From NCBI RefSeq assembly GCF_900107595.1, contig NZ_FNQF01000003.1, forward strand, positions 237,652 to 301,651: 64,000 bases of DNA, read 5' to 3'. The notes below the pieces were generated by a model. The model saw nothing but the letters and a program-made list of their open reading frames with translations, searched no databases and was not told the DNA's origin. Source of the stretch: Psychroflexus halocasei (GTDB lineage Bacteria; Bacteroidota; Bacteroidia; Flavobacteriales; Flavobacteriaceae). The translations under genes were made by a program, and so were the position numbers. Positions 18,848 to 27,917 of this stretch are shown here, piece after piece (the first letter of the stretch is position 1; every line of letters begins with the position of its first letter).

Positions 18848-20425
18848 TCAATCAAAATCATCTGAAATAACTTTATAATTCGGGTCTTCTAGAATGTTGA
18901 CATCTATAATTTCGTCTGCATTTTTCAACAATTTTCGACAATCTGGGCTCAGGTGTTTTAAATGAACAGTTTTACCTAATTTTTGGTAACGTTCAGTCAA
19001 TTTATTTAAAGTTTCGATGGCTGACATATCGACAACACGACTTTCATGAAAATCTATCACAATTTCGTCTGGATCGTTTTTAATATCAAATTTTGAATTA
19101 AAAATAGTCGTTGAACCAAAAAACAATGGGCCGTAAATTTCATAGTGTTTAACACCATTTTCATCAATTCGTTTTCTTGCTCTAATACGTTTTGCATTAT
19201 CCCAAGCAAAAACAAGTGCTGCTATAATAACACCAACTAAAACAGCCAAGGCCAAATTATGAAGTAAAACTGTAACAACAGTCACCAATATCATGACCAT
19301 AACATCAGACTTTGGCATACGGCGTAAAGTTTTAAAGCTCGCCCACTCAAAAGTTCCAACAGCTACCATGATCATCAGTCCTGTCAGTGCAGCCATTGGA
19401 AGTTGTTCTATAATATTAGCACCGTACATAACGAAGATCAATAAAGCTATTGCAGCGATTATTCCTGATAATCTTGCTCTAGACCCAGAAGATATGTTGA
19501 TTAAACTTTGTCCAAGCATCGCGCAACCACCCATTCCAAGAAAGAATCCTGATAAAATATTTGCACTACCTTGAGCAATTGCTTCTTTGTTACTTTTACC
19601 CCTAGTTCCAGTAATTTCATCAATAATATTAAGTGTCAACAAGCTTTCAATAAGACCAACCCCTGCAACTATTGCAGAATATGGTAAGACCATCAAAAGT
19701 GTATCTATAGTAAAAGGAATATCAGGAACCGATGGAATCGGAAAACCACCAGAAACAGAAGCGATGTCACCAACTGTAGAAGTTTCAATACCAAAGAAAT
19801 AAACTAATCCGAAAATTACTAAAATAGCAGCTAAGCCTGGAGGAAAAGCTTTTGTCAATTTAGGAAGAGACCAAATGATAAGAATGGTTAATAAGACTAA
19901 GCCTAAAAACATATACAACTGTTCACCTTGCATCCAAGGTGAATCTTTTACAGTACTATCAACAGTAAACTGAGGAAGCTGAGACATAAAAATGATGATC
20001 GCTAAACCATTCACAAATCCAAAAATAACAGGTTGAGGCACTAAACGCATCAATTTACCAAGTTTCAAAAAGCCCGCAATCATTTGAATGACACCAGCCA
20101 ATATCACTGTAATAAAAACATACTGAGTGATTTCATCAACAGTGATGTCAGGGTTCATAGATTTTAATGTTTCTACCAGACCCAAGAAAACGACAGCGAC
20201 AGCTCCTGTTGCTCCAGAAATCATACCTGGACGACCACCAAAAATTGAAGTGATAATACCCATTATAAAAGCAGCATACAAACCAGTTAATGGCGATAAA
20301 CCTGCTATAAGTGCAAAGGCAACTGCTTCTGGAATAAGCGCTATGGCAACAGTAAGACCTGAAAGGACTTCGATCTTGTAATCAACTTTTTGTTTAAAGT
20401 CAAAAAGATTGAATATTTTTTGCAT
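18848..20425 (-). CDS. SulP family inorganic anion transporter with STAS domain
   Basis: A 525-residue inner-membrane transporter of the SulP/SLC26 family, which moves sulfate, bicarbonate or other anions. The family signature near the N-terminus is visible as VAIALIPEAVAFALIAGLSPLTGLYAAF, followed by some ten to twelve membrane helices to residue about 400. A cytoplasmic STAS domain (residues about 410-525) contains GPLFFGSTTIFNSKF and VIDFHESRVVDMSAIETLNKL. Bacteroidetes members often act as bicarbonate or sulfate carriers; I see nothing local (no carbonic anhydrase or sulfate assimilation gene) to decide. Confidence 0.93.
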   Translation of the reverse strand: MQKIFNLFDFKQKVDYKIEVLSGLTVAIALIPEAVAFALIAGLSPLTGLYAAFIMGIITSIFGGRPGMISGATGAVAVVFLGLVETLKSMNPDITVDEITQYVFITVILAGVIQMIAGFLKLGKLMRLVPQPVIFGFVNGLAIIIFMSQLPQFTVDSTVKDSPWMQGEQLYMFLGLVLLTILIIWSLPKLTKAFPPGLAAILVIFGLVYFFGIETSTVGDIASVSGGFPIPSVPDIPFTIDTLLMVLPYSAIVAGVGLIESLLTLNIIDEITGTRGKSNKEAIAQGSANILSGFFLGMGGCAMLGQSLINISSGSRARLSGIIAAIALLIFVMYGANIIEQLPMAALTGLMIMVAVGTFEWASFKTLRRMPKSDVMVMILVTVVTVLLHNLALAVLVGVIIAALVFAWDNAKRIRARKRIDENGVKHYEIYGPLFFGSTTIFNSKFDIKNDPDEIVIDFHESRVVDMSAIETLNKLTERYQKLGKTVHLKHLSPDCRKLLKNADEIIDVNILEDPNYKVISDDFD

Positions 20426-20450
20426 AGCCTTGTTTCTAAAATTTAGCGTG

Positions 20451-20458
20451 CAAAAATA
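20451..20458 (-). promoter_or_regulatory. -7 promoter element for the SulP gene
   Basis: Minus strand TATTTTTG followed by CACGC, 25 bases before the ATG at 20425. Confidence 0.55.
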
Positions 20459-20548
20459 GTATTTTTTTTAACACAAAAAACATAAGCTTTATATTTATGA
20501 AAGTATTGTAAAGTTAACTTTTATAAAAAATTCGTCTCTAAAGATGAA

Positions 20549-21490
20549 TTATGCTTTCTGTGGACTGATGATTTTGACATTCTGAAACTGAATCGCACCT
20601 TTTACAACTGCTAATATCAGCTTTTGAAGTGCTTCTACCAATTGAATTTTTAATTGATTTTTATGATGAATAATACTTATTTCTCTCGCGGGATAAGGTT
20701 TAGAAAATTGAACAATATTCGATGTCTTTTTCTCTGGTAAATCTAAGCTGTGTAAATACGGCAATAGTGTCATCCCAAGACCTTCATCTGATAAACGCAT
20801 CAAAGTTTCAAAGCTTCCACTTTCCAAAAAGAATTTTCTATCATCTACTTCTGAATTAACTGTTTTGCATAAATTTAAAATGTTATCCTTAAAACAATGT
20901 CCATCTTCTAGTAACAAAATTTCATCTGGAATTAAATCACTTTCTTTAATTTCTTTTAGATTAGAAAGTCTATGATTTTGAGGAATATAAGCCACAAAAG
21001 GTTCGTAATAGACCGGTTTCTCAACAATAAATTCATCTTCCAAAGGTGTTGCAGCTATGCCTGCATCAAGTTGACCTTTCTTGATTCTCTCTATCATCAC
21101 ATCAGTTGTCATTTCCTCAATCTTGAGATTGACTTTAGGATAGCGATTCACAAAAGCTTTAAGAAACATCGGTAGTAAAGTTGGCATCACAGTCGAAATA
21201 ATGCCGATGTTAAACTCTCCGCCTATAAATCCTTTTTGTTGGTCAACGATATCTGAAATTCTGTCACTTTCATTGACAATATTTTTAGCTTGTTCAATAA
21301 TTTGAACACCAACAGCTGTCAACTCTATAGGTTTTTTCGATCTGTTGAAAATTTTCACATCCAACTCGTCTTCAAGTTTCTGAACTTGCATACTTAAAGT
21401 TGGCTGTGTAACAAAGACCTTTTCTGCTGCTTTTGTAAAATTTTTGGCTTCAGCAACTGCTAAAACATATTTTAATTGCGTGATCGTCAT
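20549..21490 (-). CDS. oxyR: Hydrogen-peroxide-sensing LysR regulator OxyR
   Basis: A 313-residue LysR-type regulator. The N-terminal helix-turn-helix reads MTITQLKYVLAVAEAKNFTK followed by TQPTLSMQVQKLEDEL. In the effector domain the peroxide-sensing cysteines are conserved: LEDGHCFKDNILNLC places Cys199 and Cys208 at exactly the E. coli OxyR numbers and spacing, so reversible disulfide sensing of peroxide is well supported. Flavobacterial OxyR usually controls catalase, Dps and peroxiredoxin genes; none is adjacent, so its targets must lie elsewhere. The gene is followed by the SulP promoter region and preceded by priA in the same direction. Confidence 0.94.
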   Translation of the reverse strand: MTITQLKYVLAVAEAKNFTKAAEKVFVTQPTLSMQVQKLEDELDVKIFNRSKKPIELTAVGVQIIEQAKNIVNESDRISDIVDQQKGFIGGEFNIGIISTVMPTLLPMFLKAFVNRYPKVNLKIEEMTTDVMIERIKKGQLDAGIAATPLEDEFIVEKPVYYEPFVAYIPQNHRLSNLKEIKESDLIPDEILLLEDGHCFKDNILNLCKTVNSEVDDRKFFLESGSFETLMRLSDEGLGMTLLPYLHSLDLPEKKTSNIVQFSKPYPAREISIIHHKNQLKIQLVEALQKLILAVVKGAIQFQNVKIISPQKA

Positions 21491-21576
21491 ATTATAAAAA
21501 CCTATTATTAAACCACTAAACTATTAATTAAATTTATATCTATTTCAAAATTCAGAAAAATTTAAAGAACAAAATT

Positions 21577-24021
21577 TTAATAAGGATCGACATCAATATT
21601 TAATCGTACAGACCTAAATTGACTAATTGCTTCAAACTTATCTTGTCCTTTCTTGATGTAATATTTTGTTTTTTCTAATGAATGCTCAGGTGGAATTTTA
21701 ATCATAATATTTTTATGGTAATTATTCCTGATTCTTAAAACCGGTGGAAATTCTGGTCCTAAAACTTGAGATTTAAATATTTGTCTATAAAATTTTGCCA
21801 GCCAATCGGAAGCTTCATTCACCATATTAAAATCTCGTGATTTTAAAGTAAATTTTACCAAGCGATAATAAGGTGGGTATTTAAAATGCTTACGATCATT
21901 GATTTGTTCTTGAAACATTTTCTTGTAATCATAAGTTGTTACTTGTTGCAATATCTGATGATGCGGATTGTAAGACTGTATCAAAACTAAACCTTGCTTT
22001 TTGGTACGGCCTGCGCGTCCTGCAACTTGCGTTAATAAGTGAAAGCAACGTTCATGCGCTCTAAAATCAGGAAAATTTAATAACGAGTCTGCATTCATAA
22101 CACCCACAAGATTCACATGTCTAAAATCAAGACCTTTACTCAACATTTGTGTACCAACTAAAACATCAATTTCTTTATTCTCAAAATCACTAATTAAGTC
22201 TGCATAAGCTGTTTTGCCTCGTGTTGTATCTTGATCCATTCGCTTGACAACAGCATCAGGAAAAAGTGCTTTTGCCTCGGTTTCAATCTGTTCTGTACCA
22301 AATCCTTTTGTCGTAATATCCTTACTTCCACAAGCCATGCATTTAATTTGCATTGCAATGTGGTAACCACAATAATGACAGCGCAAAGTGTTATTATTTT
22401 TGTGATAAGTCAAACTCACATCACAGTTTGGACACTGCGGAGAATGACCACAATCATTACATTCAAGAATTGGAGAATAACCTCTTCTATTTTGAAATAA
22501 AATAACCTGTTCTCCATTTTTCAAAGTCTCTTCCATCTTCAGAAGTAAATCTTCTGAGAAGTGACCTTTCATTTTTTTCTTTTTGTAACGGTCTTGTAAA
22601 TCAACAATATTAATCACTGGCGCTAATACATCACCGTATCTCTTGGTTAAATTCGTATAAGCATACTTCCCTATTTTAACGTTATAAAGACTTTCAAGAC
22701 TTGGTGTTGCCGTACCTAACAAGGTTTTTCCCTGATGTAAATGAGAAAGAACAATCGCCGAATCTCTAGCTTGATAACGCGGCGCGGGATCATATTGTTT
22801 AAAACTTATTTCATGCGATTCGTCAACAATAACAAAACCTAAATTTTGAAAAGGTAGAAAGATAGAAGATCGCGCACCAATAATGATCTTTCCTTTTGTT
22901 CCGTTAAGAACATGCATATAAGCTTCCACCCTTTCGTTGACAGAGAATTTACTATGAAAAACAATAACTTGATCTCCAAAATAAGCTTGTAACCTCGTGA
23001 TAAGCTGCGTTGTTAAAGCAATCTCTGGCAAAAGATATAAAACCTGTTTGCCTTCTTTAATGTATTGCTCAATCAGATGGATGTAAATTTCTGTTTTACC
23101 AGAAGAAGTTACACCTTGGAAAAGCGTGATATTTTTATTTTCAAAATTTTCTTCTATGTCTTGAAAAGCTTGTCGCTGTCGAGAGCTCAATTTTATCTCT
23201 TTATCTTCAAAAATAGATTCATCAAAACCAACACGGTCTTGTCGTAATTCATATTCTTCAAGAATGTCTTTATCAATTAAAGCTTTGATGACACCATCTG
23301 AAACCTCAGCTGCTTTTTTTAGTGATTTTCTGTTTATTCTTTTTTGAGTTGCCTCAAGACTAAACATTTTCAAGTAAACTTCTTTTTGTTTTGTCGCATT
23401 TGACAAATCTTCTAAAGTTTTCTCAACAGCTTCTTGAGATTTATATTGATGATGAATCCGAAGATATTTCAGTATTTTAGGTTTGTATTGCTTATTCAGC
23501 TCTTGATTAATCATAATCAAGTTCTTCTCAACCATTTTATTTAAAGAAGGAAAAATCGTTTTTTTCCCAAGAATAGACATGACATCTGATGTTTTTAAAG
23601 CAGATTGCATTTCTAAAGCATCCATCAAAAAAACTTCTTCATCAGTTAAATCTTGTTCTAAATTTGCATCAGGATGACGCGTGATTACCGTTTCGCTTTC
23701 TATCAAAAAAGCACTTGGTAAAGCCGCTCGCAAAACCTCGCCTAATCGACAGAGATAATAAGAAGCAATCCATTCAAAAAATTGAAGCTGAGAATGTGTG
23801 ACAATTGGTTTTTCATCGATAACATCTTCAATCATTTTTGCTTCATAATGTAGAGGTTTATTATCGTGAATTTTGTAAACAACAGCTGTGTAAACTTTTG
23901 TTTTACCGAAAGGAACGGCGACACGCATGCCAACTTTTACGCGCTCTGCAAATTCATCTTGCAGAATATAAGTAAATGAATCTTGCAACGGAAGTGGCAA
24001 AATAACGTCAATATATCTCAA
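21577..24021 (-). CDS. priA: Primosomal protein N' (replication restart helicase)
   Basis: PriA is the 3'-5' helicase that reloads the replisome at collapsed forks. The 814 residues include the N-terminal 3'-end binding domain (MRYIDVILPLPLQDSFTY), Walker A GVTSSGKTE, motif II VDESHEISFKQYD, motif III LGTATPSLES, and the zinc module made of paired cysteines (ECNDCGHSPQCPNCD ... RCHYCGYH ... KCMACGSKD). Motifs V and VI follow (VGTQMLSKGLDF, TQVAGRAGR). The start is TTG at 24021; no ATG is close. All zinc ligands are present, so the protein should be functional. Confidence 0.97.
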   Translation of the reverse strand: MRYIDVILPLPLQDSFTYILQDEFAERVKVGMRVAVPFGKTKVYTAVVYKIHDNKPLHYEAKMIEDVIDEKPIVTHSQLQFFEWIASYYLCRLGEVLRAALPSAFLIESETVITRHPDANLEQDLTDEEVFLMDALEMQSALKTSDVMSILGKKTIFPSLNKMVEKNLIMINQELNKQYKPKILKYLRIHHQYKSQEAVEKTLEDLSNATKQKEVYLKMFSLEATQKRINRKSLKKAAEVSDGVIKALIDKDILEEYELRQDRVGFDESIFEDKEIKLSSRQRQAFQDIEENFENKNITLFQGVTSSGKTEIYIHLIEQYIKEGKQVLYLLPEIALTTQLITRLQAYFGDQVIVFHSKFSVNERVEAYMHVLNGTKGKIIIGARSSIFLPFQNLGFVIVDESHEISFKQYDPAPRYQARDSAIVLSHLHQGKTLLGTATPSLESLYNVKIGKYAYTNLTKRYGDVLAPVINIVDLQDRYKKKKMKGHFSEDLLLKMEETLKNGEQVILFQNRRGYSPILECNDCGHSPQCPNCDVSLTYHKNNNTLRCHYCGYHIAMQIKCMACGSKDITTKGFGTEQIETEAKALFPDAVVKRMDQDTTRGKTAYADLISDFENKEIDVLVGTQMLSKGLDFRHVNLVGVMNADSLLNFPDFRAHERCFHLLTQVAGRAGRTKKQGLVLIQSYNPHHQILQQVTTYDYKKMFQEQINDRKHFKYPPYYRLVKFTLKSRDFNMVNEASDWLAKFYRQIFKSQVLGPEFPPVLRIRNNYHKNIMIKIPPEHSLEKTKYYIKKGQDKFEAISQFRSVRLNIDVDPY

Positions 24022-24059
24022 TCGATTTTATTTTTGAATATTGATTTATTTCTAAAAAA

Positions 24060-24620
24060 TTATTGACCTAGCATGGCTTCTTTCAGGTCTTCGTCTCCAG
24101 GATTTTCAGTCAACCAAATTCCGAATAAAGCTTTTTTAAATTCAAACCCTTTAATTTGGCCTGTTTCTTTTCCGTTTTTATAAACTATAACACCATGTTT
24201 AGGCTGATAAGTCAAATCAAAGACATCTCCTTTCTGAATTTTTTCATTAAAAACGCCAATAAATTTATCTATTTTTTCTCTGATTGGTTCTTTATTCCCT
24301 TGAGTTGATTTATCAAATCCATTTTCAATAGCATCAATCATTCTTTTACTGGTTATCATCCCTGAAACAATATGCAACTGAATCCCCATTGTCTCATCAG
24401 CATTGATGATTTTTTGTGGATTTGAAGATTTTGCTTTCAAATATAAACCACTTACATACATATCCATCCAGAATTTCTCTCGAACACCTGCGCCATTTAA
24501 AACAACTTCATCTTCTCCATAAGAGATTTTTTCTGGTAATGTGATTCCTGAGATTTCTGTTTGTGCAACGCTTGATAAACTGACAAATACGATACAAAGA
24601 ATTGATAATATAGCTTTCAT
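24060..24620 (-). CDS. Chalcone isomerase-fold family protein, exported
   Basis: A 186-residue protein with a signal peptide (MKAILSILCIVFVSLSSVAQ). The body fits the bacterial chalcone isomerase-like domain: LPEKISYGEDEVVLNGAGVREKFWMDMYVSGLYL, then VSGMITSKRMIDAIENGF and FDLTYQPKHGVIVYKNGK, and near the end FGIWLTENPGDEDLKEAMLG. Plant flavonoid metabolism is not expected; bacterial members are of unknown function, possibly fatty-acid binding as in plant FAP relatives. It follows the BrkB gene by 16 bases in one minus-strand run. The biological role is undetermined. Confidence 0.88.
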   Translation of the reverse strand: MKAILSILCIVFVSLSSVAQTEISGITLPEKISYGEDEVVLNGAGVREKFWMDMYVSGLYLKAKSSNPQKIINADETMGIQLHIVSGMITSKRMIDAIENGFDKSTQGNKEPIREKIDKFIGVFNEKIQKGDVFDLTYQPKHGVIVYKNGKETGQIKGFEFKKALFGIWLTENPGDEDLKEAMLGQ

Positions 24621-24636
24621 AAATCGTGGTTTAAAA

Positions 24637-25563
24637 TTAATTTCTATTTCGTAAACGATACAAAGCTCCGTTTAGTTCGAAGCCTAAAAGTAAAACATTT
24701 GCATTAAGCCAAATGTATAACATTAAAATTAAAAGTGTTCCTATCGAGCCGTAAAGCTTGTTGTAAGAATTGAAATTTTCAACATAAATTGTGAATAAAT
24801 ATGTCGTGACAATAATTAAAATTGTTGTAAAAATTGAACCAACAGAAAAAAATCGAGAACGACGTCCTTCTCGTGTTCCGAAATAATAAAGTACTGATAT
24901 TATGACTGTTAACATAAAAACAAAAATTAAATATCGTCCAATTTGGGCGTAAATCAGATTGTCATCAAGCATCCTCAAATTTCTGAATTCTTCGATTAAA
25001 TAGGTTAAATAAATTGTCGCAATCACTGTGATTAAAACCAAAATTGCGATAATAATTGCAACACCAACAGCAACGACATATTGCCGAATAATCGTTCTGT
25101 TCACAACCGTGTGATATGAAAATTCAAAACTTGTAAAAATTGCATTGACGCCATTTGCCATCAAAAAAATGGATAAAATAAATACAAATGACAGTAAACC
25201 TCCTCTTGGGTTGTTGGCGATATCAAAGAAAATATCTTCAAAAAAACCTGTGGTTTGGGGCGGAATGATACTTTCGATAAAACTCAAAAGTTCAGTTTGA
25301 AAATCAGCGATAAACCACACAAAGGGAATCAAGTTTAAAATAAATAGCAAAAAGGGAAAAATTGCCATAAAAAAACTAAAAGCAATTGAACTTGCTCGTG
25401 TTGAAAAAGTTCCTTTTATAATTCCAACAAAATAAAGTTTTAGTAAATCATAAACCGACAAACCTTCTAATCCAGGTAACTTCAAACGATGCAGCCACAA
25501 GGCAATACGTGATAAGATTGACTGAGGACCTATATGATTAGATTTCTTCGGCTTTTTAAGCAT
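24637..25563 (-). CDS. YihY/BrkB family inner membrane protein
   Basis: A 308-residue membrane protein with about six helices and the conserved YihY motif near the first helix: STRASSIAFSFFMAIFPFLLFIL. Further segments IPFVWF, FSFVFILSIFLMANGVNAIF and YGSIGTLLILMLYIWLNANVLLLGFELNG are characteristic. The family was once called ribonuclease BN by mistake; its real role is unknown, perhaps transport or envelope maintenance. Its ATG shares one base with the end of nadC, so the two are translated from one mRNA. Confidence 0.92.
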   Translation of the reverse strand: MLKKPKKSNHIGPQSILSRIALWLHRLKLPGLEGLSVYDLLKLYFVGIIKGTFSTRASSIAFSFFMAIFPFLLFILNLIPFVWFIADFQTELLSFIESIIPPQTTGFFEDIFFDIANNPRGGLLSFVFILSIFLMANGVNAIFTSFEFSYHTVVNRTIIRQYVVAVGVAIIIAILVLITVIATIYLTYLIEEFRNLRMLDDNLIYAQIGRYLIFVFMLTVIISVLYYFGTREGRRSRFFSVGSIFTTILIIVTTYLFTIYVENFNSYNKLYGSIGTLLILMLYIWLNANVLLLGFELNGALYRLRNRN

Positions 25564-26426
25564 TATAAAACTGCTTTTAAGCTTAAGTCTAAATTATAGA
25601 CAGAATGTGTTAAGGCTCCTGAAGATATAAAATCTACGCCACATTCTGCATATTTTGATGCTGTTTTTAAAGTAATATTTCCGCTAGATTCTGTTAAGCA
25701 TCGCTTATCTATAATATCTACAGCTTTTTTGGTATCTGTGTAATTAAAATTATCAATTAATATGCGATAAACATCTTTATGAGACTTCAATATTTCTTCA
25801 ATTTCATTTAGATCTCTCGCTTCAACTATAATTTTTAAATCTAAATTTCTCTCTTTTAAATAAGCTTTAGTTTTTGCGATAGCTTTTGTAATTCCACCAG
25901 CGAAATCAATATGGTTGTCTTTCAACATAATCATATCATAAAGCGCGTAGCGATGATTAGCTCCTCCTCCAATTCTTACAGCCCATTTTTCAAGAACACG
26001 AAGACCAGGTGTTGTTTTTCGCGTGTCTAAAATTTGTGTTTGAAAAGGTTTTAAAACTTCAACAAATGAATTTGTTTTAGTTGCAATAGCACTCATTCTC
26101 TGCATTGCATTTAACATCACACGTTCAGTCTTCAAAATGCTTTGACTCCTTCCTTTAACTCGAAAAGCAAGGTCTCCTTTCTTCACTCTGTCTCCGTCTT
26201 TTAATAAGGCTGTAAATTCAATATCCGCATCAACAGTGTGAAAAATACGTTGAGCAAAATCAATTCCTGCGATAATGCCATCTTCTTTCACCAACAAATT
26301 TGCTTCTCCAACGGCGTCTTCAGGAATGCAAGCCAACGAAGAATGATCGCCATCACCGATATCTTCGGCAAGCGCTATTTTGATAATCTGATTGATTTCT
26401 TTTTCAAATTGTTCTTCACTAAGCAT
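25563..26426 (-). CDS. nadC: Nicotinate-nucleotide pyrophosphorylase (quinolinate phosphoribosyltransferase)
   Basis: Converts quinolinate and PRPP to nicotinate mononucleotide, CO2 and pyrophosphate in de novo NAD synthesis. The 287 residues match the family length. Diagnostic segments are EDIGDGDHSS, ERVMLNAMQRMSAIATKT, ILDTRKTTPGLRVLEKWAVRIGGGANHRYALYDMIMLKDNHI (PRPP and quinolinate binding), IIVEARDLNE, ILIDNF, and the glycine-rich end FISSGALTHS. nadA and nadB are not nearby. It overlaps the BrkB gene by one base. Confidence 0.97.
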   Translation of the reverse strand: MLSEEQFEKEINQIIKIALAEDIGDGDHSSLACIPEDAVGEANLLVKEDGIIAGIDFAQRIFHTVDADIEFTALLKDGDRVKKGDLAFRVKGRSQSILKTERVMLNAMQRMSAIATKTNSFVEVLKPFQTQILDTRKTTPGLRVLEKWAVRIGGGANHRYALYDMIMLKDNHIDFAGGITKAIAKTKAYLKERNLDLKIIVEARDLNEIEEILKSHKDVYRILIDNFNYTDTKKAVDIIDKRCLTESSGNITLKTASKYAECGVDFISSGALTHSVYNLDLSLKAVL

Positions 26427-26469
26427 GACTTCTCTATTTTTGTCTCACAAATCTAAGCTTTTTAAAGAA

Positions 26470-26943
26470 ATGCACATCAATTTAATCGTCATTGGTAAAA
26501 CAGATCAGTCTTCAGTTCGTGAGTTAGTTAATGAATATCACAAGCGTATTCAACATTTTACGAAGTTTAATATGATTGAAATTCCTGATGTCAAAACAAA
26601 AAAAAATACATCAGAAAAAGAACAGAAAGCTAAGGAAGCAGAGTTAATTTTAAAACATATCAATAAAGCTAGCGTGACAGTTTTGTTAGATGAAAAAGGA
26701 AAGGAATTCACCTCAGTTCAGTTTTCTAGCTTCCTTCAAAAGAAAATGAATACAGGGATTAAAACGCTTAATTTCATCATTGGTGGTCCTTATGGCTTTG
26801 ACCAAAGTATTTATGATCAAAACTTTCAGAAAATAGCCTTATCAAAAATGACTTTTTCACATCAGATGATTCGTATTTTTATGACAGAACAAATTTATCG
26901 CGGCTTTACAATTTTGAATAATTTACCTTATCATCACCATTAA
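26470..26943 (+). CDS. rlmH: 23S rRNA (pseudouridine1915-N3)-methyltransferase
   Basis: RlmH is a SPOUT methyltransferase that methylates the pseudouridine at position 1915 of 23S rRNA using SAM. The 157-residue protein starts MHINLIVIGKTDQSSV at the ATG 26470; the frame continues upstream but that part overlaps nadC on the other strand and is not family-like. The SPOUT knot is visible: VTVLLDEKGKEF, NFIIGGPYGFD and the C-terminal IALSKMTFSHQMIRIFMTEQIYRGFTI. It is divergent from nadC with about 43 bases between the starts. Confidence 0.96.
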   Translation: MHINLIVIGKTDQSSVRELVNEYHKRIQHFTKFNMIEIPDVKTKKNTSEKEQKAKEAELILKHINKASVTVLLDEKGKEFTSVQFSSFLQKKMNTGIKTLNFIIGGPYGFDQSIYDQNFQKIALSKMTFSHQMIRIFMTEQIYRGFTILNNLPYHHH

Positions 26944-27008
26944 AAAAACGCTTGTTAATAATCCCAAAAAAGTCAATAAGCTTCTGAATTATGCTAAGAC
27001 TATTTTAA

Positions 27009-27016
27009 TACATTTG
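27009..27016 (+). promoter_or_regulatory. -7 promoter element for lipA-gapdh
   Basis: TACATTTG matches TAnnTTTG, 15 bases before the lipA ATG at 27032. Confidence 0.55.
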
Positions 27017-27031
27017 TAAAAAATTGACCTC

Positions 27032-27916
27032 ATGGAAACTGTGATTGAAAAACCACAAACAGAAACCAAACAAAGAACAGGAAAACCTAAATGGTTGCGC
27101 GTTAAGCTTCCAACTGGTAAAAAATATAGAGATCTTAGAAATCTTGTTGACAAATACGATTTGCATACAATCTGTACTTCAGGCAGTTGCCCAAACATGG
27201 GAGAATGCTGGAGTGAAGGGACTGCAACATTTATGATACTCGGTAATATTTGTACACGCTCCTGTGGATTTTGTGGCGTTAAAACTGGAAGACCTGAAGA
27301 TGTTGAGTGGGATGAACCTGAAAAAGTTGCACGTTCAATAAAGCTGATGGGCGTTAAACATGCCGTGGTCACTTCAGTAGATCGTGATGATTTAAAAGAC
27401 ATGGGATCAATCATTTGGGAGGAAACCGTGAAAGCAATAAGGAGAATGAACCCAAACACAACTCTTGAAACTTTAATCCCTGATTTTCAAGGAAATACAA
27501 AAAATATAGATCGTATTATTAAAGTTGCTCCTGAGGTTGTCTCTCACAACATGGAGACTGTTAGACGTTTGACACGTGAAGTCAGAATTCAGGCAAAATA
27601 CGATAGAAGTTTAGAAGTTTTACGTTACCTAAAAGCTGAAGGTATTAACAGAACTAAATCTGGTATCATGCTTGGCTTAGGCGAAAAAGAAGAAGAAGTG
27701 ATTCAAACTTTAGAAGATTTACGCTCTGTTAATGTTGATGTTGTCACAATTGGTCAGTATTTGCAGCCAAGTAAAAAACATCTTCCTGTTCAAACATTTA
27801 TCACACCTGATCAGTTTAAAAAATACGAAACAATCGGAAAAGAATTAGGCTTCCGTCATGTTGAAAGTTCTGCGCTTGTGAGATCTTCATATAAAGCTCA
27901 AAAACACCTAGAATAA
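27032..27916 (+). CDS. lipA: Lipoyl synthase
   Basis: Radical-SAM enzyme that inserts two sulfurs into protein-bound octanoate to make lipoate for pyruvate and 2-oxoglutarate dehydrogenases. The auxiliary cluster motif is CTSGSCPNMGEC (CxxxxCxxxxxC) and the radical-SAM cluster is CTRSCGFC (CxxxCxxC). The C-terminal RSSYKAQ serine ligand motif is also present. Length 294 is normal. The glyceraldehyde-3-phosphate dehydrogenase gene follows after one base, suggesting a joint transcript for central carbon metabolism. Confidence 0.98.
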   Translation: METVIEKPQTETKQRTGKPKWLRVKLPTGKKYRDLRNLVDKYDLHTICTSGSCPNMGECWSEGTATFMILGNICTRSCGFCGVKTGRPEDVEWDEPEKVARSIKLMGVKHAVVTSVDRDDLKDMGSIIWEETVKAIRRMNPNTTLETLIPDFQGNTKNIDRIIKVAPEVVSHNMETVRRLTREVRIQAKYDRSLEVLRYLKAEGINRTKSGIMLGLGEKEEEVIQTLEDLRSVNVDVVTIGQYLQPSKKHLPVQTFITPDQFKKYETIGKELGFRHVESSALVRSSYKAQKHLE

Positions 27917-27917
27917 A

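Noticed and set aside
20127..20381. 84-codon plus-strand frame in the SulP gene
   Set aside because: Shadow of hydrophobic membrane-helix codons; no promoter or homology.
26989..27459. 156-codon minus-strand frame opposite lipA
   Set aside because: Antisense shadow of the radical-SAM region of lipA; codons such as those from CTRSCGFC explain it.
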